Assembly (NCBI RefSeq): GCF_000312105.1
Contig: NZ_HE978636.1
Span: forward strand, 523,642 to 587,641
DNA length: 64,000 bases
From: Aeromicrobium massiliense JC14
GTDB lineage: Bacteria; Actinomycetota; Actinomycetes; Propionibacteriales; Nocardioidaceae
Direction of reading: 5' to 3'
Position numbers and translations under genes: made by a program
Shown: positions 8,555 through 17,296 of the stretch, in pieces
Numbering within the stretch: position 1 is the stretch's first letter
Layout of the letters: each line of letters begins with the position of its first letter
The notes under the pieces: model-generated
Databases searched by the model: none
Told to the model about the DNA's origin: nothing
What the model saw: only the letters and a program-made list of their open reading frames with translations

Positions 8555-9220
8555 TCAGTCGCGGAAGGTGACGAACTCGTCCAGCGGGACGCGGTTGGTC
8601 CGGTAGGTGTTCGTCAGGTGCTCGGGGTCGGGACGCCCGAAGGCGATGCCGGCCACCACCTGACGGTCGTCGGCCAGCCCCAGGTGCTCGCGGACGACGC
8701 CGGCGCGCATGGCGATCGCCGCCTGGGCGCACGCACCGAGGCCGAGGGCCTGCGCGGCGAGCAGGAACGAGTCGATGAACAGGCCGCAGTCGACCGCGCC
8801 GTACGGGCCGAGCGACGCCGTGGTCGTGACGATCGCCGCGTGCGGGGCGCCGAAGAACTCGAAGTTGCGCAGCATCTGGGCTGCGGACGCGTCGCGGTCG
8901 CCCTTCGCGACACCGACCGCCTCGTACAGCTGCCAGCCGGACTCGCGACGCCGGTCGGCGTAGACGCCCTCGTACCCGGCCGGGAACGGGATGTCCGGCG
9001 TCCAGTGCTCGGCGTCCTCGGCCATCGCCTTCACCAGCGACGACGTGGCCTCGCCCGACAGGACGGTGACCTCCCACGGCTGGGTGTTGCACCACGACGG
9101 CGTGCGGCCGGCGACGGTCAGCAGCCGCTCGATCGTCTCGCGCGGGACCTCGTCGGACAGGTAGCCGCGGCAGCTCCAGCGCTCGGCCAGCAGCCGCTCG
9201 AGGACGGTCATGTCATCCAT
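8555..9220 (-). CDS. Nitroreductase-family FMN oxidoreductase
   Basis: A 221-residue member of the nitroreductase fold, expected to use FMN and NAD(P)H as a dimer on quinones or nitro compounds. The FMN-binding start RWSCRGYLSDEVPRETIERLL is typical, followed by AGRTPSWCNTQPWEV and the C-terminal LGLGACAQAAIAM and VVAGIAFGRPDP. The ATG at 9220 overlaps the end of the upstream hydrolase gene by eight bases; an in-frame ATG at 9211 is the alternative. It is likely the second gene of a two-gene unit with that hydrolase. Confidence 0.9.
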   Translation of the reverse strand: MDDMTVLERLLAERWSCRGYLSDEVPRETIERLLTVAGRTPSWCNTQPWEVTVLSGEATSSLVKAMAEDAEHWTPDIPFPAGYEGVYADRRRESGWQLYEAVGVAKGDRDASAAQMLRNFEFFGAPHAAIVTTTASLGPYGAVDCGLFIDSFLLAAQALGLGACAQAAIAMRAGVVREHLGLADDRQVVAGIAFGRPDPEHLTNTYRTNRVPLDEFVTFRD

Positions 9221-10085
9221 GGATGCTCCACATCTGGGTGAGGGTCTGCAGGACGGCCACGAGCGCGACCGGCTGGTCGAGCATCACGTGGTGCCCGGAG
9301 TCCAGGACGGTCGTGACGGGCACGCGCCCGCCCAGCCGCTCGGCGGTGTCGGCGACGATCGCCGGCGTGGCCATGCCGCGCTCGGCCCGCACGAGCGCCA
9401 CCGGGCACTCGGCCTTGCCGAGCATGTCCGGGCTCATCGCGGACGAGCCGAAGATGCGCTGGTCGAACTTCCACGTCCAGCCGTCGTCGACGCGCCGGAC
9501 GGAGCCCTCGGCGACGTGCCGGGTGACGTACGGCAGGTCACGGTCGTCGTCGGGCAGCGTGCGGAACCGGCTCAGGATCGACTCACGGTCCGGGTAGCGC
9601 TTCGTGCGCGGGGCGGACGCCGCCTCGCGCGCCCGCTCGCGGACGGTGTCGGGCAGCACCCGCACCGGCGAGTCGACGGCCGCGGCCCCCCGCAGCCGGC
9701 AGCCGGGCTGTGCGGCGGCGGTGAGCGCGACGAACCCGCCCATGCTGTGGCCCAGGACGACCGGCTCGGCGTCCCCCTCGGCCGCGGCCACCGCGACGAC
9801 CTCGCGCGCCCAGGTCTCGAGCGAGTAGGCGTCGCGCCAGCCGCTGTCGCCGTGCCCGGACAGGTCGAGCGCGACCACACGGCGGTCGATGGCCAGGAAC
9901 GGTGCGACGTGGTCCCACCACCCGGCGTGCGCGGCACCGCCGTGCACCAGGACGACCACGGGCGCCCCGGCCGGACCCCACGTCCGGTAGGCGACCTCGC
10001 AGCCGTCGACCGTCACCTGGTGGGCGTCGGGTCGCTGGGCGAGGGCCTCGGCGAACCAGGCGGGGACGGGCTCGTCGGTGTTCAT
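9213..10085 (-). CDS. Alpha/beta hydrolase
   Basis: A 290-residue alpha/beta-hydrolase. The oxyanion motif VLVHGGAAHAGWW starts near residue 46, the nucleophile elbow is GHSMGG (S114), and the histidine lies in DSGHHVMLD (about 265). A middle cap of about 100 residues is charged and basic. The substrate is not predictable; family members act as esterases, lactonases or C-C hydrolases. GGAGGC lies just upstream of the ATG on the minus strand. It is translationally linked to the nitroreductase downstream. Confidence 0.88.
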   Translation of the reverse strand: MNTDEPVPAWFAEALAQRPDAHQVTVDGCEVAYRTWGPAGAPVVVLVHGGAAHAGWWDHVAPFLAIDRRVVALDLSGHGDSGWRDAYSLETWAREVVAVAAAEGDAEPVVLGHSMGGFVALTAAAQPGCRLRGAAAVDSPVRVLPDTVRERAREAASAPRTKRYPDRESILSRFRTLPDDDRDLPYVTRHVAEGSVRRVDDGWTWKFDQRIFGSSAMSPDMLGKAECPVALVRAERGMATPAIVADTAERLGGRVPVTTVLDSGHHVMLDQPVALVAVLQTLTQMWSIHG

Positions 10086-10255
10086 GCGGCCTCCTGCGTC
10101 GTCGCCACATCCAAACAGACGGGGAGACCGGGATCACACCCGCCCACAGGACTAGCCCGAAGGAGCCATTTTCCACCGACCTCGGCGAGCCGCCCACGCG
10201 CCCGGTCAGGTCGGCCTAGCGTCGGCCGAAGGGACTGGTGCGAAAGGGGGCACCG

Positions 10256-10576
10256 ATGAACAGCTACCTGTACGACCTCGACGGGCACGTCATCGCGTTC
10301 CGCCGCGACCCGGACGACCCGCACGTCTTCGACCTCGAGGGCCACTGGATCGGCTGGCAGGCGTGGGAGGACCGCGACGTCGCCGACCAGGACGGCCGCT
10401 ACCTCGGCACGATCGTGTGCGACCGGCTGGTGCGCCGCAACGACTGGTGGGAGCGCCCGGCCCCCACCCCGGTCGTCCCGCCCGCCGCGCCGCTGCCCTC
10501 CGGCCGTCCGCTGCCGCCGGCGGCGTTCCCCTACCGGTTCGCCTACGAGGACGTCCGGCTGCCGCACCCGGCCTGA
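10256..10576 (+). CDS. Small 4-fold beta-flower-like protein
   Basis: 106 residues. The first half shows successive short units LYDLDGHVIAF, FDLEGHWIGW, VADQDGRYLGT and CDRLV, each with a D-x-x-G/E-G-type turn and a following aromatic or aliphatic strand. This pattern resembles the 4-fold beta flower domain, known only as a structural fold without assigned activity. The second half is proline-rich and probably disordered. The ATG at 10256 is chosen over GTG 10238 because AAAGGGGG (10243-10250) is ideally placed. A TAGCGT -10 lies at 10217-10222. Divergent from the hydrolase gene. Confidence 0.6.
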   Translation: MNSYLYDLDGHVIAFRRDPDDPHVFDLEGHWIGWQAWEDRDVADQDGRYLGTIVCDRLVRRNDWWERPAPTPVVPPAAPLPSGRPLPPAAFPYRFAYEDVRLPHPA

Positions 10577-10606
10577 TCTGCACGTGCCGTCCGGGCTCCG
10601 CGGCCC

Positions 10607-10618
10607 GATACTCGGCAC
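10607..10618 (+). promoter_or_regulatory. Leaderless-type -10 for the SDR-DUF2867 gene
   Basis: GATACT (10607-10612), six bases, then ATG at 10619. There is no ribosome-binding sequence in the interval. Confidence 0.45.
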
Positions 10619-12115
10619 ATGACCCGAAGCCTCGTCACCGGTGCGACCGGATACATCGGCGGGCGCCTCGTCCCCGTCCTGCTCGACGCCGGGCACACCG
10701 TCCGCGTCATGGCCCGCGACGAGTCGAAGGCCCAGGCGCACGACTGGGCCGACCGGGTCGAGATCGCCCGCGCCGACGCCACCGACGCCGACGACGTGCG
10801 CCGCGCCCTCGAGGGCGTCGACGTCGCCTACTACCTGCTGCACTCGATCGGCACCGGCAAGGACTTCGCGGCCACCGAGGAGCGCATCGCCCGCACGTTC
10901 GCCGAGCAGGCCCACGCCGCCGGGGTGCAGCGCATCGTCTACCTCAGCGGCATGGACCCGGCCGGCGAGGAGCTGTCCGAGCACCTTCGCTCGCGCGACC
11001 GGGTCGCCCAGGTGCTGCTCGACTCGGGCGTGCCGACCACGGTGCTGCAGGCCGGGGTGGTGATCGGCTCGGGCTCGGCGTCCTTCGAGATGCTGCGCCA
11101 CCTCACCGAGCGGCTGCCGGTCATGGTCACGCCGCGGTGGGTGCACAGCCGCATCCAGCCGATCGCCGTGCGCGACGTGCTGCACTACCTGGCCGGCAGC
11201 GCGTCCATGCCGGCGGACGTGAGCCGGCGCTTCGACATCGGTGGGCCGGACGTGCTGACCTACCTGAGCATGATGCAGCGGTACGCGGCCGTGGCCGGTC
11301 TGCCGAAGCGGCGCATCCTGCCGGTGCCGATCCTGTCGCCGACGCTCTCGAGCCTGTGGGTGGGGCTCGTGACGCCCGTGCCGAGCGGCCTGGCGCGTCC
11401 GCTCGTGGAGTCGCTGCGCAACAACGTCGTGGCCTCCGAGCACGACATCGACGAGCTCGTGCCGCCGCCCGAGGGCGGTCTCACCGGCTTCGACCGGTCG
11501 GTCGAGCTCGCGCTGACCAGGATCCAGAACCTGGACGTGCCGACGTCCTGGTCGTCGGCCAGCCCGGCCGGTGCCCCGGCCGCGCCGCTGCCCTCCGACC
11601 CGGACTGGGCCGGCGGCACGCTCTACGCCGACGAGCGGACCCGCGAGGTCGATGCCACGCCGGACGACCTGTGGGCCGTCATCCAGGGCATCGGCGGCTC
11701 GCAGGGCTGGTACTCGTGGCCGCTCGCCTGGCGCGTCCGCGGCCTGCTCGACCGGCTGGTCGGCGGGCCCGGCCTGCGCCGCGGACGCCGCGACCCCGAG
11801 CGGCTGCTGGTCGGCGACGCCGTCGACTTCTGGCGCGTGGAGCAGGTCGAGGAGAAGAAGCTGCTGCGGCTGCGGGCCGAGATGCGCCTGCCCGGGCTCG
11901 CCTGGCTCGAGCTGTGCATCGGCTCGACCGACGGCGGCACGACCACCTTCAGCCACCGGGCCCTGTACGCCCCGCGCGGTCTGGTCGGCCGGCTCTACTG
12001 GTGGAGCATCTACCCCTTCCACGGCGTCGTCTTCGGCGGGCTGCAGCGCAACCTCGCGCTCGCCGCCGAGCAGCGCAGCCACGGCTCCGCACAGACCGAG
12101 AGGAGCGCCGCATGA
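10619..12115 (+). CDS. NAD(P)-binding SDR-like protein with C-terminal DUF2867 domain
   Basis: 498 residues in two parts. The first (about 1-300) is an atypical/NmrA-like SDR domain with VTGATGYIGGRLVPVLLDAGHTVRVMARDESKAQ at the start and LSGMDPAGEELSEHLRSR in place of a strict YxxxK active site. The second (about 330-490) matches the DUF2867 layout, a START-like domain with GDAVDFWRVEQVEEKKLLRLRAEMRLPG and the conserved LYWWSIYPFHGVVF segment near the end. Homologues occur across actinobacteria without a firmly assigned reaction. It overlaps the next gene by ATGA, so the two are translationally coupled. Confidence 0.88.
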   Translation: MTRSLVTGATGYIGGRLVPVLLDAGHTVRVMARDESKAQAHDWADRVEIARADATDADDVRRALEGVDVAYYLLHSIGTGKDFAATEERIARTFAEQAHAAGVQRIVYLSGMDPAGEELSEHLRSRDRVAQVLLDSGVPTTVLQAGVVIGSGSASFEMLRHLTERLPVMVTPRWVHSRIQPIAVRDVLHYLAGSASMPADVSRRFDIGGPDVLTYLSMMQRYAAVAGLPKRRILPVPILSPTLSSLWVGLVTPVPSGLARPLVESLRNNVVASEHDIDELVPPPEGGLTGFDRSVELALTRIQNLDVPTSWSSASPAGAPAAPLPSDPDWAGGTLYADERTREVDATPDDLWAVIQGIGGSQGWYSWPLAWRVRGLLDRLVGGPGLRRGRRDPERLLVGDAVDFWRVEQVEEKKLLRLRAEMRLPGLAWLELCIGSTDGGTTTFSHRALYAPRGLVGRLYWWSIYPFHGVVFGGLQRNLALAAEQRSHGSAQTERSAA

Positions 12116-12915
12116 GCGCCACGCAGGACGTCCGCGACCACGACGCGCTCGAGCACGGCGCGCGCGTCGGGCTAATCGCCTACGGCGTCGTGCACGTGAT
12201 CGTCGCCTGGATAACCCTGCAGCTGGCCTGGGGCGGCAGTGGCGAGGAGGCCAGCGAGTCCGGCGCCATGCAGGAGCTCGCCGAGAAGCCGCTCGGCACC
12301 GCGCTGCTCTGGATCGTCGTCGTCGGGCTGGTCGCGCTCACGCTGTGGCAGCTGGCCACGGCGATCTGGGGCTTCCGCTCCGAGGACGGCACCGAGCGGC
12401 TGCGCCACCGGCTCGCCGCCCTGGGCCGCGGCGTGGTCTACGCCGTCCTGGCCTTCACCGCCGGGCGCACCGCCACCGGCAGCAGCGGGGGCGGCGACTC
12501 GTCCCAGGAGGGCATGACCGCCAAGCTCATGGGCGCTCCTGCCGGCCAGTGGCTGGTCGGCGCCGTCGGCCTGGGCATCGCGGTCGTGGGCGTCTACCTG
12601 ATCTGGCGCGGTGTCACCCAGGGCTTCACCGTCGACCTGCGCACGGACGCGCTGGCGGGCAGCACCGAGAAGCCGGTCATCGTCACGGGCACCGTCGGCC
12701 ACGTGGCCAAGGGCGCCGCGATCACCGTCGTGGGCGGCCTGTTCCTGTGGGCGGCGGCGACGTACGACCCGGAGAAGGCCGGTGGCCTGGACGACGCGCT
12801 GACGACGCTGCGCGAGCAGCCGTTCGGCCCGTACCTGCTCACCGCGATCGCGCTGGGACTGCTGGCGTACGGCGTCTACTGCTTCGCCTGGGCGCGGTAC
12901 GTCCGCCAGCGGTAG
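12112..12915 (+). CDS. DUF1206 integral membrane protein
   Basis: 267 residues with six predicted membrane segments arranged as three repeats of two, each beginning with an A-R-x-G-x-x-A/G-Y-G or LGRGVVYAVLAF type sequence; this is the DUF1206 architecture. No catalytic residues are evident. The ATG overlaps the stop of the SDR-DUF2867 gene by four bases, suggesting a functional pairing at the membrane. Role unknown. Confidence 0.87.
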   Translation: MSATQDVRDHDALEHGARVGLIAYGVVHVIVAWITLQLAWGGSGEEASESGAMQELAEKPLGTALLWIVVVGLVALTLWQLATAIWGFRSEDGTERLRHRLAALGRGVVYAVLAFTAGRTATGSSGGGDSSQEGMTAKLMGAPAGQWLVGAVGLGIAVVGVYLIWRGVTQGFTVDLRTDALAGSTEKPVIVTGTVGHVAKGAAITVVGGLFLWAAATYDPEKAGGLDDALTTLREQPFGPYLLTAIALGLLAYGVYCFAWARYVRQR

Positions 12916-13047
12916 GCCGAAACACGACCGTCGCGGGAGGCGGGCAAACGTAACGGGCGCGCAACCGGCGCCGTCCCGTCGCGACACAGCGGCTGCCTAG
13001 AAACGGGGGCGACGCAGTTCTCCCCCGACGAAAGGCCCCGTCCCTCC

Positions 13048-16000
13048 ATGCCCTCCCCCACTCGTGGACGCCGTGCCGTCCGCCTCGTCGCCGTCCCGGC
13101 GGCCGCGGCGGTCGGGCTGGGCGCCCTCACCGCACCGCCCGCCTCGGCGCTCACCAGCGTGACCACCACCGACGGCGCGGTCGTCCAGATCAACGACGCC
13201 CGCCGTCCCGGACTCGACACCGGCTCCATCCGCAACGTGTCGGACTCCCGGATGGAGGGCTTCGGCAACGTGTTCGTCCGGGTCGAGCAGACGCCCGCCC
13301 CGCGCATGAACGACCAGATGATGCGCGGCTTCGGCCTCTCCGCCACCGGTGGCGGCGCGTACCGCTCGACCAAGGCGGTGCGCCTGGGCGACGTGCTCAT
13401 GACCCGCGCCGTGCGCGTGGCCGCGACCGGCACCACGAGCTTCTTCGACACCTTCACCAACACGTCGACCAAGCCGGTGACGTTGAAGGTCTCGTTCGGC
13501 GGCTCGCTCGGCTCGGGCTACGCGCCCGCCGCGACGCCGACGCCCAGCCCGAACAAGGCGACGGTCGCCACGACCAGCGACGGGGACGCGGACGTGGAGG
13601 CCTCCGACACCTGGATCACGGCGACCACGCCGGGCAACACGCGTCCGACCGGCGTCGTCGTCGGGTCGGGCGTGAGCGCCCTGGGCGACCAGCAGGCCGA
13701 CCCGTTCGCGACGGCGTACTCGCCCACCGGCAGCCGCTCCAACGACCTCGGCTTCGTCCGTGAGCTGACCGTCGACCCCGGCGCCACCGAGTCGCTGGCG
13801 CAGTTCGTGGTCGTCGGCGCCCGCAGCGGCGCGGCCCAGCTGGCCACCGACACCGCCGCCCTGGCCGCGGCGCCCGACCTGTCGGGCCTGACCCTCGACG
13901 AGATCTGCACCCTGCAGAACTGGGACCTCAGCACCTACACGGCCGCGTGCGCCGGCGCCGAGCCGCTGCGCATCCCCGCCGCCGAGGCGGACGTCGCCGC
14001 GACCACCTCGGTCGCCTACGACGTCACGGGCAAGACGATCGCCCAGCTGCAGGCCGACATGACGGCCGGCAAGGTCACCTCGGTGCAGGTCACCAAGGCG
14101 TACCTGGACCGCATCGAGGCCTACGACTCCGGCGCGCTCGGCTTCCACTCCTTCATCACGGTGGCCAAGGACGCCGTCGCCCAGGCATTGAAGGCCGACC
14201 AGGCCCGCAAGGCCGGCCGCAAGGGCTCGCTGCTCGGCGTCCCGGTCGCGCTCAAGGACCTCTACGACACCAAGGACATGCCCACGTCCGGCGGCACCCT
14301 CGCGCTGAAGGACTGGCAGCCCGGCAAGGACGCGTGGCAGGTCGCCAAGCTGCGTGAGGCCGGCGCGGTCATCATCGGCAAGACGAACCTGTCCGAGTTC
14401 GCCAACTCCGGCTCGTTCAGCGAGAGCGGCTTCGAGCAGACCTGGAACGCGCTGTACCCGTCGAAGACGTCGTTCGGCTCCAGCGGCGGCTCGGCCGTCG
14501 CCGTGGGCGCGGACCTGGCGCCGGCCGCCATGGGCACCCAGACCGGCGTCTCGCTGTACGCGCCGTCGACCGGCGCCGGCCTGTCGTCGTTCCGCGGCAC
14601 GGACGGCCTGACCAGCACCAACGGCGTCATGCCGCTGACCTGGGCCACCGACTACGCGGGTCCGATCGCCAAGTCGGTCACCGACCTGGCGGCGCTGCTC
14701 GACGCCACCGCGACGCAGAAGACCGGCAACGACCCGGCCGACCTGCTGACCTCGCGCGTCGACAACACCAAGCGTCCGGTCGAGTGGGGCTCGTCGCTGT
14801 CGAAGGACGCGCTGCGCGGCAAGGTCGTCGGCTACGTGCCGACGGCGTTCTCCTCCACCGTCGTCACCGACGACGACGCCGGCCAGCAGGCGCTGGCCGA
14901 CGCCAAGGCCGCGGTCGAGGCGGCCGGTGGCACGCTCGTCCCGCTGCCCCAGGGGTCGCCGGCCGCGCCGACGAACCCGCCCGCGAGCGGCTTCCCGACG
15001 TCCGGCAGCGCCGGCGCGGAGGGCTGGGAGCGCTACATCGCCGAGGAGCGTCCCGCGACGTTCCCGTACACGACCAAGCAGCTGATGGAGAGCCCGCAGA
15101 ACCTGCCGTACAACGTCTCGTCGAACTACACGGCGCAGCCGATGGACGACACGAGCGTGACGAACCTGCTGGCCCGGCGCGACGCCTACAAGCAGAACGC
15201 CGCGGCCTGGATGGACACCGCCTTCGGCCAGCCGGTCGACGCCGTGGTCTACCCCGGCTTCCTGACGAGCGTGGGCAACAACGACGCCGCCTCGGCGATC
15301 TTCAGCTCCGACCGTGCGTCGGGCGTCATCACCCAGGGCATCGGCCTGCCGACGGTCATCCTGCCCATCGGCCAGAACGCCGAGGGCCAGTCCAACAACG
15401 TCCAGCTCGTCGGACGCGCCTGGACCGACGCCCAGGTGCTCGGCATGGGCTACGCGCTGGAGCAGCAGGCCGACGCCCACGTGCGCACCGGCTTCGCCCC
15501 GGCGCTGAGGTGGAGCGGCCCGGCCGCCTCGGTGACGTCGGTGCGGCTCGGCCGCACGGCGACCACCTACGGCACGGCGGCCACGGCGGCCGTGACGGTC
15601 ACGTCCGACCCGGCCGCCACCGGCACCGTGTCGGTGGCCGTCGCCGGACGCACCATCAAGGGCGCGCTCAAGGCCGGGCGGGCGACGGTGACGCTGCCCA
15701 AGGACGTCCCGGTCGGCACGCACGTCGTGACGGCGTCCTACGCCGGCTCGGCGACGGTCGCCAAGAGCTCGGCCACGACGACGCTCAAGGTGGCCAAGGC
15801 GGCCCCGTCGGTGTCGGCGAAGCTGGCCAAGTCGTCCATCCGCAAGAAGCAGAACGGCGTGCTGCGGGTGACCGTCCCGAGCCTGCTGCCGGCCGGGGCG
15901 ACGGCCCTGGTCTACGACGGGTCGAAGGTGCTGCGCACCGTCACCCTGCGCAAGGGCACGACCGTGGTGAAGCTGCCGCGGCTCAAGCCCGGCCGGCACA

Positions 16001-16083
16001 AGATCCGCGTGCAGGTGCTCGCCGGCAGCGACTACCGGGCCGCGTGGAGCAGGACCCGGGTGCTGAAGGTCGCCAAGCGCTGA
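13048..16083 (+). CDS. Secreted amidase-signature-family hydrolase with C-terminal Ig-like domain
   Basis: 1011 residues. A Sec signal (MPSPTRGRRAVRLVAVPAAA, cleavage near ASA) precedes an N-terminal beta-rich region (about 35-300) with no family I recognise. The amidase-signature domain (about 325-830) has an intact Lys-Ser-Ser triad: K403 in VALKD, cis-serine S478 in FGSSGGS, and nucleophile S502 in TGVSL. Their spacing (75 and 24 residues) equals that of fatty acid amide hydrolase. The tail holds an Ig-like Big_3-type repeat (about 835-925) and a basic VKLPRLKPGRHKIRV region that may adhere to the wall. It would act outside the cell on amides; the substrate is unknown. The codon use matches its neighbours. 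Confidence 0.88.
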   Translation: MPSPTRGRRAVRLVAVPAAAAVGLGALTAPPASALTSVTTTDGAVVQINDARRPGLDTGSIRNVSDSRMEGFGNVFVRVEQTPAPRMNDQMMRGFGLSATGGGAYRSTKAVRLGDVLMTRAVRVAATGTTSFFDTFTNTSTKPVTLKVSFGGSLGSGYAPAATPTPSPNKATVATTSDGDADVEASDTWITATTPGNTRPTGVVVGSGVSALGDQQADPFATAYSPTGSRSNDLGFVRELTVDPGATESLAQFVVVGARSGAAQLATDTAALAAAPDLSGLTLDEICTLQNWDLSTYTAACAGAEPLRIPAAEADVAATTSVAYDVTGKTIAQLQADMTAGKVTSVQVTKAYLDRIEAYDSGALGFHSFITVAKDAVAQALKADQARKAGRKGSLLGVPVALKDLYDTKDMPTSGGTLALKDWQPGKDAWQVAKLREAGAVIIGKTNLSEFANSGSFSESGFEQTWNALYPSKTSFGSSGGSAVAVGADLAPAAMGTQTGVSLYAPSTGAGLSSFRGTDGLTSTNGVMPLTWATDYAGPIAKSVTDLAALLDATATQKTGNDPADLLTSRVDNTKRPVEWGSSLSKDALRGKVVGYVPTAFSSTVVTDDDAGQQALADAKAAVEAAGGTLVPLPQGSPAAPTNPPASGFPTSGSAGAEGWERYIAEERPATFPYTTKQLMESPQNLPYNVSSNYTAQPMDDTSVTNLLARRDAYKQNAAAWMDTAFGQPVDAVVYPGFLTSVGNNDAASAIFSSDRASGVITQGIGLPTVILPIGQNAEGQSNNVQLVGRAWTDAQVLGMGYALEQQADAHVRTGFAPALRWSGPAASVTSVRLGRTATTYGTAATAAVTVTSDPAATGTVSVAVAGRTIKGALKAGRATVTLPKDVPVGTHVVTASYAGSATVAKSSATTTLKVAKAAPSVSAKLAKSSIRKKQNGVLRVTVPSLLPAGATALVYDGSKVLRTVTLRKGTTVVKLPRLKPGRHKIRVQVLAGSDYRAAWSRTRVLKVAKR

Positions 16084-16097
16084 CCTGACCGGCACGG

Positions 16098-16131
16098 CGG
16101 CGCCGCGGACCCCTCGGGGACCGCGGCGCCG
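16098..16131 (+). terminator. Hairpin after the amidase gene
   Basis: An 11-bp perfect stem (CGGCGCCGCGG at 16098-16108 with 16121-16131), extended internally by CCCC/GGGG, 15 bases after the stop codon. Confidence 0.75.
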
Positions 16132-16241
16132 TCGTCGTCCAGGCCAGGGCCATGGCCGACAGCCCGACGCGCCGCAGGTTTCCGCCTCGCGGCCGCGCCG
16201 GGTTACCGTCGTGCGGACGTCCACTACTTCGGGGGAAACAC

Positions 16242-16832
16242 ATGCGTCTCATCACCGGGCTGGTCACCACCGCCCTCGCCGTCGGCACCGTCCTGGGCAC
16301 CTCGACGGCCGCCCAGGCCCAGCAGAGCACGATCAAGGACAAGCGCGCCGACGTGCTGCGCTTCGACTCGATCGAGTCCGACTCCTACACCCGCCTGGAC
16401 TCGGCGGCCAGCAAGAAGTCCGGCGTCGACGCCAAGAGCGTCCGCTTCGACCACGGCCGCAAGAACGTCACCATCACGGTGAGGTTCTCGCGGCTGAAGT
16501 CCGGCTCGACGATCTACGCCGAGTTCGTCCGCGCCGGCAAGAAGAAGCCGTCGTTCGAGCTCTACGGCTACGACAAGCAGGGCGGCGACGTCTACAACGC
16601 CCGCGACAAGAAGGTCTGCAACGCCAAGGTCCGCACCAGCAACGGCAAGAACGGCACCATCAGGGCCACCGTCCGCCGCTCGTGCCTGGGCAACCCGGCC
16701 AAGCTGCGCATCTCGGTCGGCGTGCTGCGCCTGTCGGGCGGCAGCGCCGAGAGCCCCGGCTACTCGATGGACGTGCTGTCGTCCAAGAAGGTGCTGACGC
16801 CCGAGCGCAGCCGCCTGCTCAAGAGCAGCTGA
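16242..16832 (+). CDS. Small secreted basic protein of unknown function
   Basis: 196 residues. MRLITGLVTTALAVGTVLGT followed by AAQAQ is a clear Sec signal peptide (cleavage about residue 27). The mature part is lysine- and serine-rich, with alternating strand-like segments (KNVTITVRFSRLKSGSTIYAEF) and two cysteines (VCNAKVR and RSCLGN) that could pair. GGGGGAAA at 16231-16238 places the start at ATG 16242. The strand pattern and two cysteines resemble the protein at 1-528. It lies between two strong hairpins, so it is monocistronic. Function unknown. Confidence 0.8.
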   Translation: MRLITGLVTTALAVGTVLGTSTAAQAQQSTIKDKRADVLRFDSIESDSYTRLDSAASKKSGVDAKSVRFDHGRKNVTITVRFSRLKSGSTIYAEFVRAGKKKPSFELYGYDKQGGDVYNARDKKVCNAKVRTSNGKNGTIRATVRRSCLGNPAKLRISVGVLRLSGGSAESPGYSMDVLSSKKVLTPERSRLLKSS

Positions 16833-16845
16833 ACCCGCCCGCTCC

Positions 16846-16879
16846 ACGACGCCGGACCCGTTCGCGGGTCCGGCGTCGT
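16846..16879 (+). terminator. Perfect 15-bp hairpin with TTCG tetraloop
   Basis: ACGACGCCGGACCCG (16846-16860) and its exact complement (16865-16879) enclose TTCG. It sits 14 bases after the secreted-protein stop and before a convergent stop, so it can serve both strands. Confidence 0.85.
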
Positions 16880-16891
16880 CGCGTCCGGAGG

Positions 16892-17257
16892 TCAGTAGCG
16901 CTGCAGGACGAGCCGGTCGTCGTCCACGACGAGCCGCCAGGGTCGCTCGGCGCCGACGGCCGAGGAGTACTCGCCCTCGTCGTTCAGCGCCTCGCGCACG
17001 TCGCGCGCCTCGTCGAGCGAGACGGTGACGCCACGCTCCTGCAGGGCGCCGCGGAGCCGGTCGACGTCGCGGGACTCCTCCACCCAGCCGACGACGACGG
17101 ACAGCAGGGCGACCGCCACGCCGCCGAGGCCGAGCAGCAGCGCCGGACGCCGGGCGTCGCGGACGAGCCACAGCCCGAGCGCGACGACGACCAGCACCGC
17201 GCCGAGTCCGGCGCCCAGCAGCGTGCCCGAGCCGTCCTGCAGCAGGTCGGTGCCCAT
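16892..17257 (-). CDS. Small two-pass membrane protein, unknown
   Basis: 121 residues. Two hydrophobic helices (about 12-32 and 38-60) precede a soluble C-terminal half (ESRDVDRLRGALQERGVTVSLDEARDVREALNDEG...) that looks like a small alpha/beta cytoplasmic domain ending in WRLVVDDDRLVLQRY. No family recognised. A GAAGGGG ribosome site precedes the ATG, and a TAGCGT -10 (complement of 17283-17288) lies about 25 bases upstream. Convergent with the secreted-protein gene. Confidence 0.65.
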   Translation of the reverse strand: MGTDLLQDGSGTLLGAGLGAVLVVVALGLWLVRDARRPALLLGLGGVAVALLSVVVGWVEESRDVDRLRGALQERGVTVSLDEARDVREALNDEGEYSSAVGAERPWRLVVDDDRLVLQRY

Positions 17258-17296
17258 GCGTGCCCCTTCGGTCAGGTGGCCGACGCTACCTCGCGG

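Noticed and set aside
10238-10255. Upstream GTG start for the beta-flower-like gene
   Set aside because: The extension would read through the ribosome-binding AAAGGGGG that serves ATG 10256.
12997-16224. Very long open frame antisense to the secreted amidase
   Set aside because: Low-complexity R/G/V/H-rich translation typical of the complementary frame of high-GC genes; the plus-strand amidase has a signal peptide and an intact catalytic triad.
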